DNA from: Phytohabitans suffuscus
GTDB lineage: Bacteria > Actinomycetota > Actinomycetes > Mycobacteriales > Micromonosporaceae
Assembly (NCBI RefSeq): GCF_011764565.1
Contig: NZ_AP022871.1
Coordinates: 4,898,320 to 4,962,319, forward strand
Length of the DNA: 64,000 nt
Reading direction: 5' to 3'
Shown piece by piece: positions 51,739 through 60,909 of the stretch. The position numbers and the translations under genes were made by a program. Every line of letters starts with the position of its first letter. Position 1 is the stretch's first letter. The notes beneath the pieces are model-generated. The model saw only the letters and a list, made by a program, of their open reading frames with translations, did no database searches and was not told the origin of the DNA.

Positions 51739-52705
51739 TCACGACGGCCGGCCGGTGGCGCGGGCGTAGCGTTCGGAGAGCGTGCGTAGGTAGGAGACGA
51801 GCTCGGGCGGGGACGCCACCTCGAAGTCCACGTCGAGCATGCCCAGGTATACGGCGAGCGTGGCGATGGTGTCGGCGCCCGTGCTCAGCGCGCACGTCTG
51901 CGCGTCGAGTGCCTCCACCGCGCCGACGGCCGGGTTGATGCGGTCGGCGACCACCTCGGCGGGGCGTGCACGACCACCCGGGCGGTGTGCCGCCACGCGG
52001 CCGCCGACACGCCGCGGGCCACGTGCGCGGCGGCGCCGCCGGGTGGGGCTCGCGTGGTGCGAAGCGCGGGCCGGTGGGCGTGCGCGGTGCCACCCGGTCC
52101 ACCCGGAACGTGCGCCAGTCCCGCCGGTCCACGTCCCAGGCCACCAGGTACCAGCGGCGGCCCCACGAGACCAGGCGGTGCGGCTCGACCGAGCGGACCG
52201 TGGCCGTGCCGTCGTGTCCCTGGTAGTCGAAGCGCACCCGCTCGGCGTCGCGGCAGGCGGCCGCCAGCAGCGTCAGCACCGCCGGGTCGACGGTGGGCGC
52301 GGGGCGGTCGGGCGGGACGGGCACGGTGTAGGACTGGAGTGCGTTCACCCGGTGCCGGAGCCGGGCGGGGAGCACCTGCTCCAGCTTGGCCAGTGCCCGT
52401 ACCGACGTCTCCTCGATCCCCGCGACGGTGCCGCCGGCGGCCGTGCGGAGGCCGACCGCGACGGCGACCGCCTCCTCGTCGTCGAGCAGCAGCGGTGGCA
52501 TCGCCGCGCCGGCGCCGAGCCGGTAGCCACCGTCGGTGCCGCGCGAGGCGTGCACGGGGTAGCCGAGGTCGCGCAGCCGGTCGACGTCGCGGCGGACCGT
52601 GCGCTCGCTCACCTCCAGCCGCTCGGCCAGCGCGGCGCCCGACCAGTCACGCCTCGCCTGCAGCAACGAGAGCAGGCGGAGGAGCCTCGCGGATGTCTCA
52701 AGCAC
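51739..52705 (-). pseudogene. YafY-type HTH/WYL-domain regulator, two frameshifts (near 52037-52043 and 51961-51964)
   Basis: This regulator has an N-terminal DeoR-like winged helix (LLSLLQARRDWSGAALAERLEVSERTVRRDVDRLR) and a WYL domain (RFDYQGHDGTATVRSVEPHRLVSWGRRWYLVAWD), then a C-terminal WCX region. The frame is lost twice; adding one base at each site gives AAHVARGVSAAAWRHTARVVVH and then PAEVVADRINPAVGAVEAL, for a 322-residue protein of usual length. Start GTG 52705. It is divergent from the epoxide hydrolase, which it may control. Confidence 0.8.
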
Positions 52706-52768
52706 GAGGAAAATCGTGCCAGACCTTTAGGACAGGAGCTGACCGGAATGGTCCGTAGCGTGGTTGGC

Positions 52769-53872
52769 ATGACCGAGAGCAGCGAGATCAAGCCCTTCCG
52801 GATCGACGTCCCGCAGGCCGACCTGGACGACCTCCGCGACCGTCTCGACCGCACCCGCTGGCCGGACGAGATCCCCGGCGCGGGGTGGGACTACGGGGTG
52901 CCGGTCGGGTACGTGCGGCGGCTCGCCGACTACTGGCGCGGCGGGTACGACTGGCGGCGCTGGGAGGCGGAGCTGAACAGGTACCCGCAGTTCACCACGA
53001 CGATCGACGGGCAGGACATCCACTTCCTCCACGCCCGCTCGGCCCGCGAGGACGCGCTGCCGCTGATCCTCACGCACGGGTGGCCGGGGTCGATCGTGGA
53101 GTACCTCGCCGCGATCGAGCCGCTGACCCGCGACTTCCACGTCGTGGTGCCCTCGCTGCCGGGCTTCGGCTTCTCCGGCCCGACGAGGGAGCGGGGCTGG
53201 AACCGCTACCGCACGGCCCGTGCCTGGGCGGAGCTGATGCGGCGGCTCGGCTACGACCGGTACGGCTCGGTGGGCAACGACGCCGGCTCGTTCGTCGGCC
53301 CCGAGCTGGGGCGCGTCGACCCCGAGCACGTGGTGGGCGTGCACGTGACGCAGGTCTTCTCGTTCCCCTCCGGCGACCCGGCCGAGATGGAGAAGCTCAG
53401 CCCCGAGGAGCACAAGGGGCTGGAAGTGCTCCAGTGGTTCTACGAGAACAAGATGTCCTTCAACATGCTCCACTCACAGCAGCCGCAGACCCTGGCGTAC
53501 GCGATCTTCGACTCGCCCGCCGGCCTGCTCGGCTGGAACGCCCAGCTGCTCGGCGAGGACGTCGACGACGACTTCATCCTGACCAACACCATGCTGTACT
53601 GGCTGACGGGCACGGCCACCTCGGCCACCCGCTTCTACTACGAGGACGCGCACGCGCCGGAGGCCAAGGCGCCGGCCGAGCCGACGACGGTGCCGCTGGG
53701 GGTGGCGATGTTCGAGGGTGACTTCGTGTCGATGCGCACGTTCGCCGACCGCGACCACCACAACATCGTGTCCTGGCACCGGTACGAGCGGCCGGGTGGC
53801 CACTACGCCGCCCACCTGGAGACCGAGACGCTGGTCGGCGACGTGCGCGCGTTCTTCGACGGCCTGCGGTGA
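52769..53872 (+). CDS. Epoxide hydrolase (EHN-type alpha/beta hydrolase)
   Basis: This 367-residue enzyme opens epoxides to diols. It has the EHN N-terminal helical domain (FRIDVPQADLDDLRDRLDRTRWP), the oxyanion HGWPGS (103-108), nucleophile D171 in GNDAGS, and the catalytic His in GGHYAAHLE. It is similar in length to juvenile-hormone/microsomal-type bacterial epoxide hydrolases. No signal peptide. ATG 52769 is the first Met before the conserved fold. It is divergent from a WYL regulator and overlaps the next small gene by four bases. Confidence 0.93.
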   Translation: MTESSEIKPFRIDVPQADLDDLRDRLDRTRWPDEIPGAGWDYGVPVGYVRRLADYWRGGYDWRRWEAELNRYPQFTTTIDGQDIHFLHARSAREDALPLILTHGWPGSIVEYLAAIEPLTRDFHVVVPSLPGFGFSGPTRERGWNRYRTARAWAELMRRLGYDRYGSVGNDAGSFVGPELGRVDPEHVVGVHVTQVFSFPSGDPAEMEKLSPEEHKGLEVLQWFYENKMSFNMLHSQQPQTLAYAIFDSPAGLLGWNAQLLGEDVDDDFILTNTMLYWLTGTATSATRFYYEDAHAPEAKAPAEPTTVPLGVAMFEGDFVSMRTFADRDHHNIVSWHRYERPGGHYAAHLETETLVGDVRAFFDGLR

Positions 53873-54042
53873 CCGTGAGGCTCCTGACGTGGACGATCGC
53901 CAGGCGCCGGCTCACCGTCGAGCCGTTCGGGCGGCTCACCAAACGTGACCGGGCCGCGGTGGCGGCGGAGGGTGCGCGGCTGCTGGCGTTCGTCGCGCCT
54001 GACGCGGATCCGGCCGATGTGGCGGTGGTTTCGGCGGCCTGA
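53869..54042 (+). CDS. Small protein resembling the C-terminal end of AlkZ-type winged-helix proteins
   Basis: A GTG at 53869, overlapping the epoxide hydrolase stop, opens 57 codons: VTVRLLTWTIARRRLTVEPF, GRLTKRDRAAVAAEGARLLAFVAPDAD and a short end. The VEPF-L-AAVEAEGARLLAF pattern matches the last 45 or so residues of actinobacterial winged-helix DNA-binding (AlkZ-like) proteins. It is probably the remnant of a gene that lost its 5' part, now translated by coupling if at all. A functional mini-protein cannot be excluded. Confidence 0.55.
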   Translation: MTVRLLTWTIARRRLTVEPFGRLTKRDRAAVAAEGARLLAFVAPDADPADVAVVSAA

Positions 54043-54057
54043 GAGTGGGTCGGGCGA

Positions 54058-54459
54058 TCAGCTCACCGGTGTGAGCGTGTGCTCCCGGTCGTACGCCTCG
54101 CGGGCGGCGGCGATCGTGGCGCGGTGCCGCTCGGCCCAGGTGGTCAGCGTGACCAGCGAGTCGTACAGCTCCAGCGCGATCTCGGTCGCCCGGTACTCGA
54201 CCTTGGGCGGGACGGTCGGGTAGACCGTGCGCACCAGCAGCCCGTCGCGCTCCAGCTGGCGCAGCGTCAGCGTCAGCATGCGGCGGCTGATCCCCTCGAC
54301 CGAGCGCTCCAGCTCGGTGAAGCGGACCGGCCCCTTCGAGGCGGCCACCAGGATGCCGATGCTCCACTTGCCGCCCACCCGGTCGAGCACCTGGCGGACG
54401 GTGCACGCCTGGTCTTCGGCCGTGACCAGCTCGGATACATCGCTGTGTCCCTGGGACAT
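54058..54459 (-). CDS. HxlR-family transcriptional regulator
   Basis: This 133-residue winged-helix regulator has CTVRQVLDRVGGKWSIGILVA, FTELERSVEGISRRMLTLTLRQLERDGLL and the wing VPPKVEYRATE. The N-terminal Cys of many HxlR sensors (residue 19, QACTVRQ) is present. GGAGG precedes ATG 54459. Divergent from the MFS exporter, which it most likely represses. Confidence 0.92.
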   Translation of the reverse strand: MSQGHSDVSELVTAEDQACTVRQVLDRVGGKWSIGILVAASKGPVRFTELERSVEGISRRMLTLTLRQLERDGLLVRTVYPTVPPKVEYRATEIALELYDSLVTLTTWAERHRATIAAAREAYDREHTLTPVS

Positions 54460-54544
54460 GAAAGTGCCTCCTTACGCCGTCGTTCATGGTCACACATCAT
54501 GGGTGCTGTTACAAGTCGTGCACCTAGAGAACGGGTGGTCACCC

Positions 54545-55984
54545 ATGAACCGGCTCAGGCTGGCGTTGCTTGTCTTCGCGGCTTTCATCATCTCGATCGA
54601 CTTCAATATCGTGTACGTGGCGCTGCCCGACATCGGCCACGAGCTCGGCTTCACCGCACAGTCGTTGCAGTGGGTGGTCAGCGCGTACGCGGTCGGCTTC
54701 GGCGGGCTCCTGCTGCTCGGCGGGCGGGCGGTGGACCGGCTCGGCGCGCGCCGGATGTTCGTGCTCGGGCTCGCCGTCTTCGGCCTCGCCTCCCTGGCCG
54801 GCGGCCTGGCGAGCGCGCCGGGCGTGCTGGTGGGCGCCCGGGTGGTGCAGGGTACCGGCGGCGCCCTGCTCTTCCCGGCCACGCTCGCCCTGATCAACAA
54901 CACGTTCGCCGCAGGCCCGGCCCGCAACCGCGCGCTCAGCCTCTGGGGGGTCGCGGGCAGTACCGGCGCGGTCGTCGGCCCGATGGCGGGCGGCGTGATC
55001 ACCAACTTCCTCGGCTGGGAGTGGGTGTTCTTCGTCAACGCCCCGCTCACGCTCGCCGCCGTCGTGGCCGCGCTGCGGGTGCTGCCCGCCGACCCGGGCG
55101 GCTACGGGTGGGGCGGTGCCCGTTGGCGTGCTTTCGACCTGCCGGGCGCGCTGGTCGCCACCGCCGGCTCGACGCTGGCGGTCTTCGGGCTGGCGAGCGG
55201 GCCGGAGGCGGGGTGGGGCTCGGCGCGCGGGGCGGGCGCGCTGGCGCTCGGCGGGCTGCTGCTCGCCACGTTCGTGCTGATCGAGCGGCGCTCGCGCGAC
55301 CCGCTGGCCCCGCCGAGCCTGCTCGGGGTGCGCAGCCTGGTCACGATCATGGCGTTGATCTTCGTGATCATGGGGACGATCAACACGATGCACTACCTCT
55401 TCTACATCGACGTGCAGGAGGTGCTCGGGTACAGCGCGCTCGGCGCCGGCCTCGCGTTCCTGCCGATGAGCCTCATGTCGATCGTGGGCGCGGCCAAGCT
55501 GCTCCCGGGGCTGCTGAGCCGCCTGGGCATGCGCGGCGCCCTCTTCACCGGCGTACTGGGCGCGGGGCTCTCGATGGCGGCGGTCTCGGCGGGTATGTCG
55601 GCGGACGGGTCGTACTGGCTGCTGCTGCCCGGCATCGTGTTCCTCGGGCTGTTCGCCGGCATGGTGTACCCGATGCTCTTCCTCGCCGGCGGCGCGGACG
55701 TCTCCCCGGGCGAGCAGGGCGTGGCGTCGGCGCTGGTCTCCACCTCGCAGCAGATCGGCGGCGCGGTCGGGCTGGCCGTGCTGGTCGCGGTCGCCAACGC
55801 CGGCCTCGACGCCGGCGCGGGCGCGGTGCCGGCCGCCGACCTGGTCGCCGGGCTGCGGACCGCCGGCTGGGTGGCCGCGGCGATGACCGTCGCGGGCGCG
55901 TTCCTCGTCCTCCGGCTCAGGCGCGCTGAGCAGCCCGAGCGCCAGCCGGCGGCGGCGGAAATGTCGGTCGGGCCACTACCGTGA
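54545..55984 (+). CDS. MFS drug exporter (DHA2 family, 14 helices)
   Basis: This 479-residue transporter has about 14 hydrophobic segments. It has the DHA2 motif A (GRAVDRLGARRMF), motif C-like GSTGAVVGPMAGG, and the N-terminal D in SIDFNIVYVALPDI. It probably exports drugs by proton antiport. It is divergent from its likely HxlR regulator with 85 bp between them; GGGTG-GT-CACCC directly abuts the ATG. It ends just before the DNA ligase gene. Confidence 0.92.
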   Translation: MNRLRLALLVFAAFIISIDFNIVYVALPDIGHELGFTAQSLQWVVSAYAVGFGGLLLLGGRAVDRLGARRMFVLGLAVFGLASLAGGLASAPGVLVGARVVQGTGGALLFPATLALINNTFAAGPARNRALSLWGVAGSTGAVVGPMAGGVITNFLGWEWVFFVNAPLTLAAVVAALRVLPADPGGYGWGGARWRAFDLPGALVATAGSTLAVFGLASGPEAGWGSARGAGALALGGLLLATFVLIERRSRDPLAPPSLLGVRSLVTIMALIFVIMGTINTMHYLFYIDVQEVLGYSALGAGLAFLPMSLMSIVGAAKLLPGLLSRLGMRGALFTGVLGAGLSMAAVSAGMSADGSYWLLLPGIVFLGLFAGMVYPMLFLAGGADVSPGEQGVASALVSTSQQIGGAVGLAVLVAVANAGLDAGAGAVPAADLVAGLRTAGWVAAAMTVAGAFLVLRLRRAEQPERQPAAAEMSVGPLP

Positions 55985-55988
55985 AGGC

Positions 55989-57587
55989 GTGCGCTTTGTT
56001 GATCTCGTGGCCACCTCGGCGGCGGTCTCGGCGACGTCCAGCCGCAAGGCCAAGGTCGAGCTGCTCGCCGACGCCCTGCGCCGGCTGGGGCCGGAGGAGA
56101 TCGTGGCCGGCTCGGCATATCTCGCGGGTGAGCTGCGCCAGCGCCAGACCGGCGTCGGCTGGGCCACCCTCCGGGAAGCGCCCGCGCCCGCGGGCGAGCC
56201 CACTCTGACCGTCTTCGCCGTCGACCTGGCGATCGAGGAGATCTCCAAGGTCGGCGGCGCCGGCTCGCAGGCCCGCCGCCGGGAGCTCGTCGGGGCGCTG
56301 TTCGCCGCGGCCACCGCCGACGAGCAGCGCCACCTCGTCGGACTCTTCGGCGGTGAGCTGCGCCAGGGCGCGCAGGCCGGGCTGCTGGTCGACGCGATCG
56401 CGCGGGCCGGCGGGGTGCCGGTGACGCTGGTGCGGCGGGCGCTGCTGCTGGCCGGCGACGTCAAGCAGGTGGCCGCCGCGGCGCTGACCGGCGGGTCGGC
56501 CGCCCTCGCCGGGTTCACGCTGCGGGTGGGGCGGCCGCTCGCCCCGATGCTGGCGCAGAGCGCGGCCTCGATCGACGACGCGCTCGCCGCGACCGGCGTG
56601 CCCGCCGTGGTCGACGTCAAGCTCGACGGGATCCGCGTCCAGGTGCACCGCTCGGGCGACGACGTGGCGGTCTTCACCCGCAGCCTCGACGACATCACGC
56701 CCCGGCTGCCCGAGGTGGTCGCGGCGGTGCGCGCGCTGCCCGCCCGCGAGATCGTGCTCGACGGCGAGGCGATGGTGCTGGACGGGACCGGCCGCCCGCG
56801 CCCGTTCCAGGAGACGGCGAGCCGGGCGGCCACGAGCACGGGAGGCGCGGCCACGAGCACGGGAGGCAGGGCGGTGCTCACGCCGTACTTCTTCGACCTG
56901 CTGCACCTCGACGGCACCGACCTGCTCGACGCGCCCGCCCGCGACCGGTGGGCCGCGCTCGCCGAGGCGGTGCCGGAGCCGCTGCTGGTCGGCCGCACCA
57001 CGGTCACCACACCGGCCGAGGCGGCGGACGCCTTCGCCGCCGCGCTGGCCGCGGGCCAGGAGGGTGTGGTGGTGAAGTCACCCGAATCGGTGTACGACGT
57101 GGGCCGGCGCGGGGCCGCCTGGGTCAAGGTCAAGCCGCGGCACACGCTCGACCTGGTGGTGCTGGCCGTCGAGTGGGGACACGGGCGGCGCAAAGGCTGG
57201 CTGTCCAACCTGCACCTCGGCGCGCGCGACCCGAGGACCGGCGGCTTCGTGATGCTGGGCAAGACGTTCAAAGGGCTCACGGACGAGCTGCTGCGGTGGC
57301 AGACTGAGCGCTTTCTGGAGCTGGCGGTCCGTCCTTCCGGCGCTGGTCCCGGCGGAGCGGGCACCGGAGCTGAAGACCAGGGTGAGGGCCGGGCCACCGG
57401 AGACTGGGTGGTGACCGTGCGGCCGGAGCAGGTGGTCGAGGTCGCGTTCGACGGGGTGCAGGCGAGTCCGCGATACCCCGGGGGCGTGGCCCTGCGGTTC
57501 GCGCGCGTGCTGCGCTACCGGCACGACAAGACGGCGGCGGAGGCCGACACCATCGACACGGTACGGGCGATCCACAACAGAACGTGA
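55989..57587 (+). CDS. ATP-dependent DNA ligase (LigB-like)
   Basis: This 532-residue enzyme has an N-terminal DNA-binding domain (about 1-190), a nucleotidyltransferase domain with adenylated Lys211 in VDVKLDGIRV (motif I), motif III in TPYFFDLLHLDG, motif IV in EGVVVKSPE, motif V in AAWVKVKP, and a C-terminal OB fold (VRPEQVVEVAFDG). It seals nicks in repair; the NAD-dependent LigA does replication. A perfect 21-bp tandem repeat (56826-56867) adds AATSTGG twice in a loop. A Gly-rich insert occurs near residue 460. Start GTG 55989, five bases after the MFS stop. Confidence 0.93.
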   Translation: MRFVDLVATSAAVSATSSRKAKVELLADALRRLGPEEIVAGSAYLAGELRQRQTGVGWATLREAPAPAGEPTLTVFAVDLAIEEISKVGGAGSQARRRELVGALFAAATADEQRHLVGLFGGELRQGAQAGLLVDAIARAGGVPVTLVRRALLLAGDVKQVAAAALTGGSAALAGFTLRVGRPLAPMLAQSAASIDDALAATGVPAVVDVKLDGIRVQVHRSGDDVAVFTRSLDDITPRLPEVVAAVRALPAREIVLDGEAMVLDGTGRPRPFQETASRAATSTGGAATSTGGRAVLTPYFFDLLHLDGTDLLDAPARDRWAALAEAVPEPLLVGRTTVTTPAEAADAFAAALAAGQEGVVVKSPESVYDVGRRGAAWVKVKPRHTLDLVVLAVEWGHGRRKGWLSNLHLGARDPRTGGFVMLGKTFKGLTDELLRWQTERFLELAVRPSGAGPGGAGTGAEDQGEGRATGDWVVTVRPEQVVEVAFDGVQASPRYPGGVALRFARVLRYRHDKTAAEADTIDTVRAIHNRT

Positions 57588-57666
57588 AAGCTCCACGCGA
57601 GCATCGTTGCCCCCTATGCTGGCTGGTGATATGTCGGCCTTTGTCCTGAAAGGTGGGGGGCTCGTG

Positions 57667-59775
57667 GTGACCGCCGAGCGGCTCGCCCAACACTGGGCCC
57701 ACGCGATCGCGTGGACGAGCTTCGTGTCGATGACGACCGCCGAGCTGGCCGCCGACCTCGCGGGACCGGCCGGTCGCCTCCTCGACGCGCTCACCGCGGA
57801 CCACACCGACGCGCGGCCGGCGTACGAGGTCGGAGCCGGACTCGTGGCCGCCCACTTCACCCAGCCCGCCTCGCTCGACCGCACGCTCGTGGTGCTCGAC
57901 GAGCAGCTCGGGGCGTACGCGGAGTCGATCGGCAAGGGCTCCCGGCTCGGCCTGCTGCAGGGCGCGCTCGCCGGCGGGTACGCGCAGGCGCTGCGCGAGC
58001 GGACGCTGCGCGAGCAGGAGGACATCTACGCCGCGGTGCTGGCCGCCCGGATCGAGGCCGAGGAGGCCCGGACCGCGAGTGAGGCGCGCTTCCAGGCGGT
58101 CTTCGCCGAGGCGGCGATCGGCATCGGCATCGCCGCGCTGGACGGCCGGCTGCTGGAGGTCAACCGGGCGCTCTGCGCGATGTTCGGGTACACCCGGGAC
58201 CAGTTCCTCGCCCTCCCGGCCGGCGCCTTCCTGCCGCCGGGCGGCCTGCGCGACCGCGACCACTACCGCACCGAGCGGCCCTACCGGCGGGCCGACGGCG
58301 GCCGGATCTGGACCGACCTGGTGGTCTCCCTGATCCGGGGGCGCGACGGCACGCCGCTGTACGTGGTCGCGATGGTCCAGGATGTCACCGAGCGCCGGTC
58401 GCTCCAGCAGCAGCTGCACCACCAGGCCATGCACGACCCGCTCACCGACCTGCCCAACCGCACGCTCTTCTTCGAACGGCTGAGCGGCGCCCTCGGGGCG
58501 GGCGGCGTACAGGTGCGGGAGCCTGGCGACGAGGACGGACCGCGCCGGGCGTCCGTGGCCGCGCCCGGCGCGCGGGTCGGCGTCTGCTACCTCGACCTCG
58601 ACGGCTTCAAGGCGATCAACGACACGCTCGGGCACGACGCGGGCGACGAGCTGCTGCGCACCGTGGCCGGCCGGCTCGCCGCCCGGCTGACGCCGAGCGG
58701 CCACCTCGTCGCGCGGATGGGCGGCGACGAGTTCGTGGTGCTGGTCGAGCAGGTCAAGGAGACCACCGACCTGGTACGGGTCGCCGAGCTGGCCCTCGAC
58801 GCGGTGCGCGCGCCGGTGCGCCTCGGCGGCCACGTGCTCAACGTCTCGGCCAGCGTGGGCGTGGTCGACCGGCCGGTGGACGGCGCCGACGCGGCCGAGC
58901 TGATGAAGGCGGCGGACACCACGCTCTACTGGGCCAAGGCCGACGGGCGGGACCGGTGGGCGACCTTCGACGCCGACCGGCACGCCTCCGACGTGAGCCG
59001 CTACCGGCTCTCCGGCCAACTGCCCGAGGCGCTGGCCCGGCGCGAGTTCTTCGTGGAGTACCAGCCGCTGGTCCGCCTCGACGACGCGGTCGTGATCGGC
59101 ACCGAAGCGCTGGTGCGGTGGCGCCACCCGGACCTCGGCGTGCTCGGGCCCAACCGCTTCATCGAGCTGGCCGAGGAGACCGGCGCGATCGCCCCGCTCG
59201 GCCAGTGGGTGCTCGCCGAGGCGTGCCGCCAGGGCCGGGCGTGGCGCGAGGCCCACCCGCACCAGGCGCTGCTGATGAGCGTCAACATCGCGGTACGCCA
59301 GGTGCGCGAAGCCGGCTTCGTCGACGCGGTCCGGGAGGTGCTCGCCGAGACCGGGCTGGAGCCGGAGGCGCTGCAGCTGGAGGTGACCGAGAGCTCGGTG
59401 ATGGGCAGCACCGGCCAGCCGCTGCGAACCCTGCACGCGCTCGCCGAGCTGGGCGTGCGGATCGCGATCGACGACTTCGGCACCGGGTACTCCAACCTGG
59501 CCTACCTGCGCGACCTGCCGGTGCACTCGCTCAAGCTGGCCGGGCGCTTCATGGCCGGTCTGCACGCGCCGGGCGGCCCCGACCAGACCGACCAGGAGAT
59601 CCTCTCCGCCCTGATCCGGCTGGCCCACAAGCTGAAGCTCACGGTGACCGCCGAGGGCGTGGAGACGGCGGCGCAGGCGGCGGCACTGCGCGAGCTGGGC
59701 TGCGACACCGCGCAGGGCTGGCACTACGGCCGGGCGGTCCCGCCCGAGGCGGTCGTCCTACAGCGCCGCGAGTGA
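57667..59775 (+). CDS. PAS-GGDEF-EAL cyclic-di-GMP enzyme
   Basis: This 702-residue cytosolic protein has an N-terminal helical region (1-130), a PAS domain (about 135-260), a GGDEF domain (GGDEF intact at 352-356) and an EAL domain (EAL at 480-482). GGDEF domains make, and EAL domains degrade, c-di-GMP. EAL residues include N in VNIAVRQ, E in EVTES, DDFGTGYS, K623 and EGVET, but the usual KxD Asp is Ala625 (LKLAGRF). GTG 57667 is taken as start, with a G-rich site six bases away; the frame is open 20 codons further. The end overlaps the next gene, on the opposite strand, by 18 bp. Confidence 0.92.
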   Translation: MTAERLAQHWAHAIAWTSFVSMTTAELAADLAGPAGRLLDALTADHTDARPAYEVGAGLVAAHFTQPASLDRTLVVLDEQLGAYAESIGKGSRLGLLQGALAGGYAQALRERTLREQEDIYAAVLAARIEAEEARTASEARFQAVFAEAAIGIGIAALDGRLLEVNRALCAMFGYTRDQFLALPAGAFLPPGGLRDRDHYRTERPYRRADGGRIWTDLVVSLIRGRDGTPLYVVAMVQDVTERRSLQQQLHHQAMHDPLTDLPNRTLFFERLSGALGAGGVQVREPGDEDGPRRASVAAPGARVGVCYLDLDGFKAINDTLGHDAGDELLRTVAGRLAARLTPSGHLVARMGGDEFVVLVEQVKETTDLVRVAELALDAVRAPVRLGGHVLNVSASVGVVDRPVDGADAAELMKAADTTLYWAKADGRDRWATFDADRHASDVSRYRLSGQLPEALARREFFVEYQPLVRLDDAVVIGTEALVRWRHPDLGVLGPNRFIELAEETGAIAPLGQWVLAEACRQGRAWREAHPHQALLMSVNIAVRQVREAGFVDAVREVLAETGLEPEALQLEVTESSVMGSTGQPLRTLHALAELGVRIAIDDFGTGYSNLAYLRDLPVHSLKLAGRFMAGLHAPGGPDQTDQEILSALIRLAHKLKLTVTAEGVETAAQAAALRELGCDTAQGWHYGRAVPPEAVVLQRRE

Positions 59776-60114
59776 CCGCACGTAGTTGACCTGGTTGTGC
59801 ACCTGCCGCACCTGCTCCTGCGTGGTCACCGGGATGCGGGCCACGTACTGCCGGGGACCGTTGGTCACCGTCACCTGCACCGTGCCCTTGTAGATCGTCT
59901 GCTTGACCAGCAGGAAGAGCAGGCTGAAGACGGTCAGCACGCAGAAGCCGAGCACCGCCGCGACGATCGCCCAGGTCGGCGTCTTCTGCTCGGTCTGCCA
60001 GAAGTCGGAGACCTGCCAGGTCGAGTGGGCCAGCGGGATGTCACCGGCCGGCGTGCGTACCGCTGTGGGGGTGACCGCGATCTCGCCGATGACGGCGACG
60101 ACTGGGTCGCTCAT
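59758..60114 (-). CDS. Small membrane protein of unknown function
   Basis: This 118-residue protein has an N-terminal beta-rich part (VVAVIGEIAVTPTAVRTPAGDI), one long or two short membrane segments (AIVAAVLGFCVLTVFSLLFLLV), and a C-terminal strand/helix part (GTVQVTVTNGPRQYVARIPV; QEQVRQVHNQVNYVR). It resembles DUF6232-like proteins in layout. ATG 60114 overlaps the SURF1 stop by four bases. Function unknown. Confidence 0.7.
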   Translation of the reverse strand: MSDPVVAVIGEIAVTPTAVRTPAGDIPLAHSTWQVSDFWQTEQKTPTWAIVAAVLGFCVLTVFSLLFLLVKQTIYKGTVQVTVTNGPRQYVARIPVTTQEQVRQVHNQVNYVRSLAAL

Positions 60115-60842
60115 GCGGCTGCCATCTCCGCCCGGTCCACCGGCTCCTCCCGTGGATGCGCCTCCCGGTAGACCATCCAGCCGAAACCGGCCACGGCCAG
60201 CGCCGCGAAGAGCCACCACTGCAGCACGTACCCGGCGTTCTGCCAGGAGTTCTCGTGCTGGATGGTGACCGCGGTGAAGCCCTCGGTCGGCTCCTCGGCC
60301 AGCACGTACGCGCCGTACAGCGGGTAGGGCAGCTCCTCGGCCAGCCGCTCCACACCGATCCGGCGCACCTCGATCCTGCCCTCGCGCCGGCTCACCGACT
60401 CGGGCCGGCTCTCGCTCTTGTGCACCCGGCCGACCACGGTCACCTCGCCGGTGGGAGGCGCCGGCACCTTGGGCATCGCGACCGCGCCGGCCGGCGCCGG
60501 AGGCACCCAGCCCCGGTCGACCAGGACCGTCGGCCCGTCCGTGCGCACCAGCGGCGTGACGATCTCGTAGCCGACCGCGCCGTCGACCGTGCGGCCGCGC
60601 ACCAGGATCTCGTTGGTCGGGTCGTACTGGCCGGTCACGGTCACCCGGGTCCAGGCCGCGGGCACCTCCTCCGGGAGTGGAACCGGCTCGCCCCGTGACG
60701 ACTCGTCGATCCGTTCGTTGGTCGCACTGCGTTCCTGGTACCGGTGCAGCTGCCAGTTGCCGAGCATCACCATGACGGCGGCCGCCACGCCGATGAGTGC
60801 GGCAAAGCCCAGCCAGCGGGGGGTCAGAAGGAACCGGTACAC
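60111..60842 (-). CDS. SURF1-family cytochrome oxidase assembly protein
   Basis: This 243-residue protein has an N-terminal helix with LGNWQLHRYQER, the SURF1 signature start, a large extracytoplasmic beta domain (ILVRGRTVDGAVGYEIVTPLV and LVDRGWVPP) and a C-terminal helix after HENSWQNAGYVLQWWLFA, the second SURF1 motif. It helps insert heme a into the aa3-type oxidase. Start GTG 60842. It is coupled to the small membrane gene downstream and divergent from cobB. Confidence 0.93.
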   Translation of the reverse strand: MYRFLLTPRWLGFAALIGVAAAVMVMLGNWQLHRYQERSATNERIDESSRGEPVPLPEEVPAAWTRVTVTGQYDPTNEILVRGRTVDGAVGYEIVTPLVRTDGPTVLVDRGWVPPAPAGAVAMPKVPAPPTGEVTVVGRVHKSESRPESVSRREGRIEVRRIGVERLAEELPYPLYGAYVLAEEPTEGFTAVTIQHENSWQNAGYVLQWWLFAALAVAGFGWMVYREAHPREEPVDRAEMAAA

Positions 60843-60909
60843 AGCACGAGGCTACTCGTGTGATCTCAGGCACTACGCTGGTCCCGGCCGTTTGTGGGAG
60901 GAGACGTCG

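Noticed and set aside
54533..54544. GGGTGGTCACCC as HxlR operator
   Set aside because: Short and next to the ATG; it may be chance in GC-rich DNA. Left unannotated.
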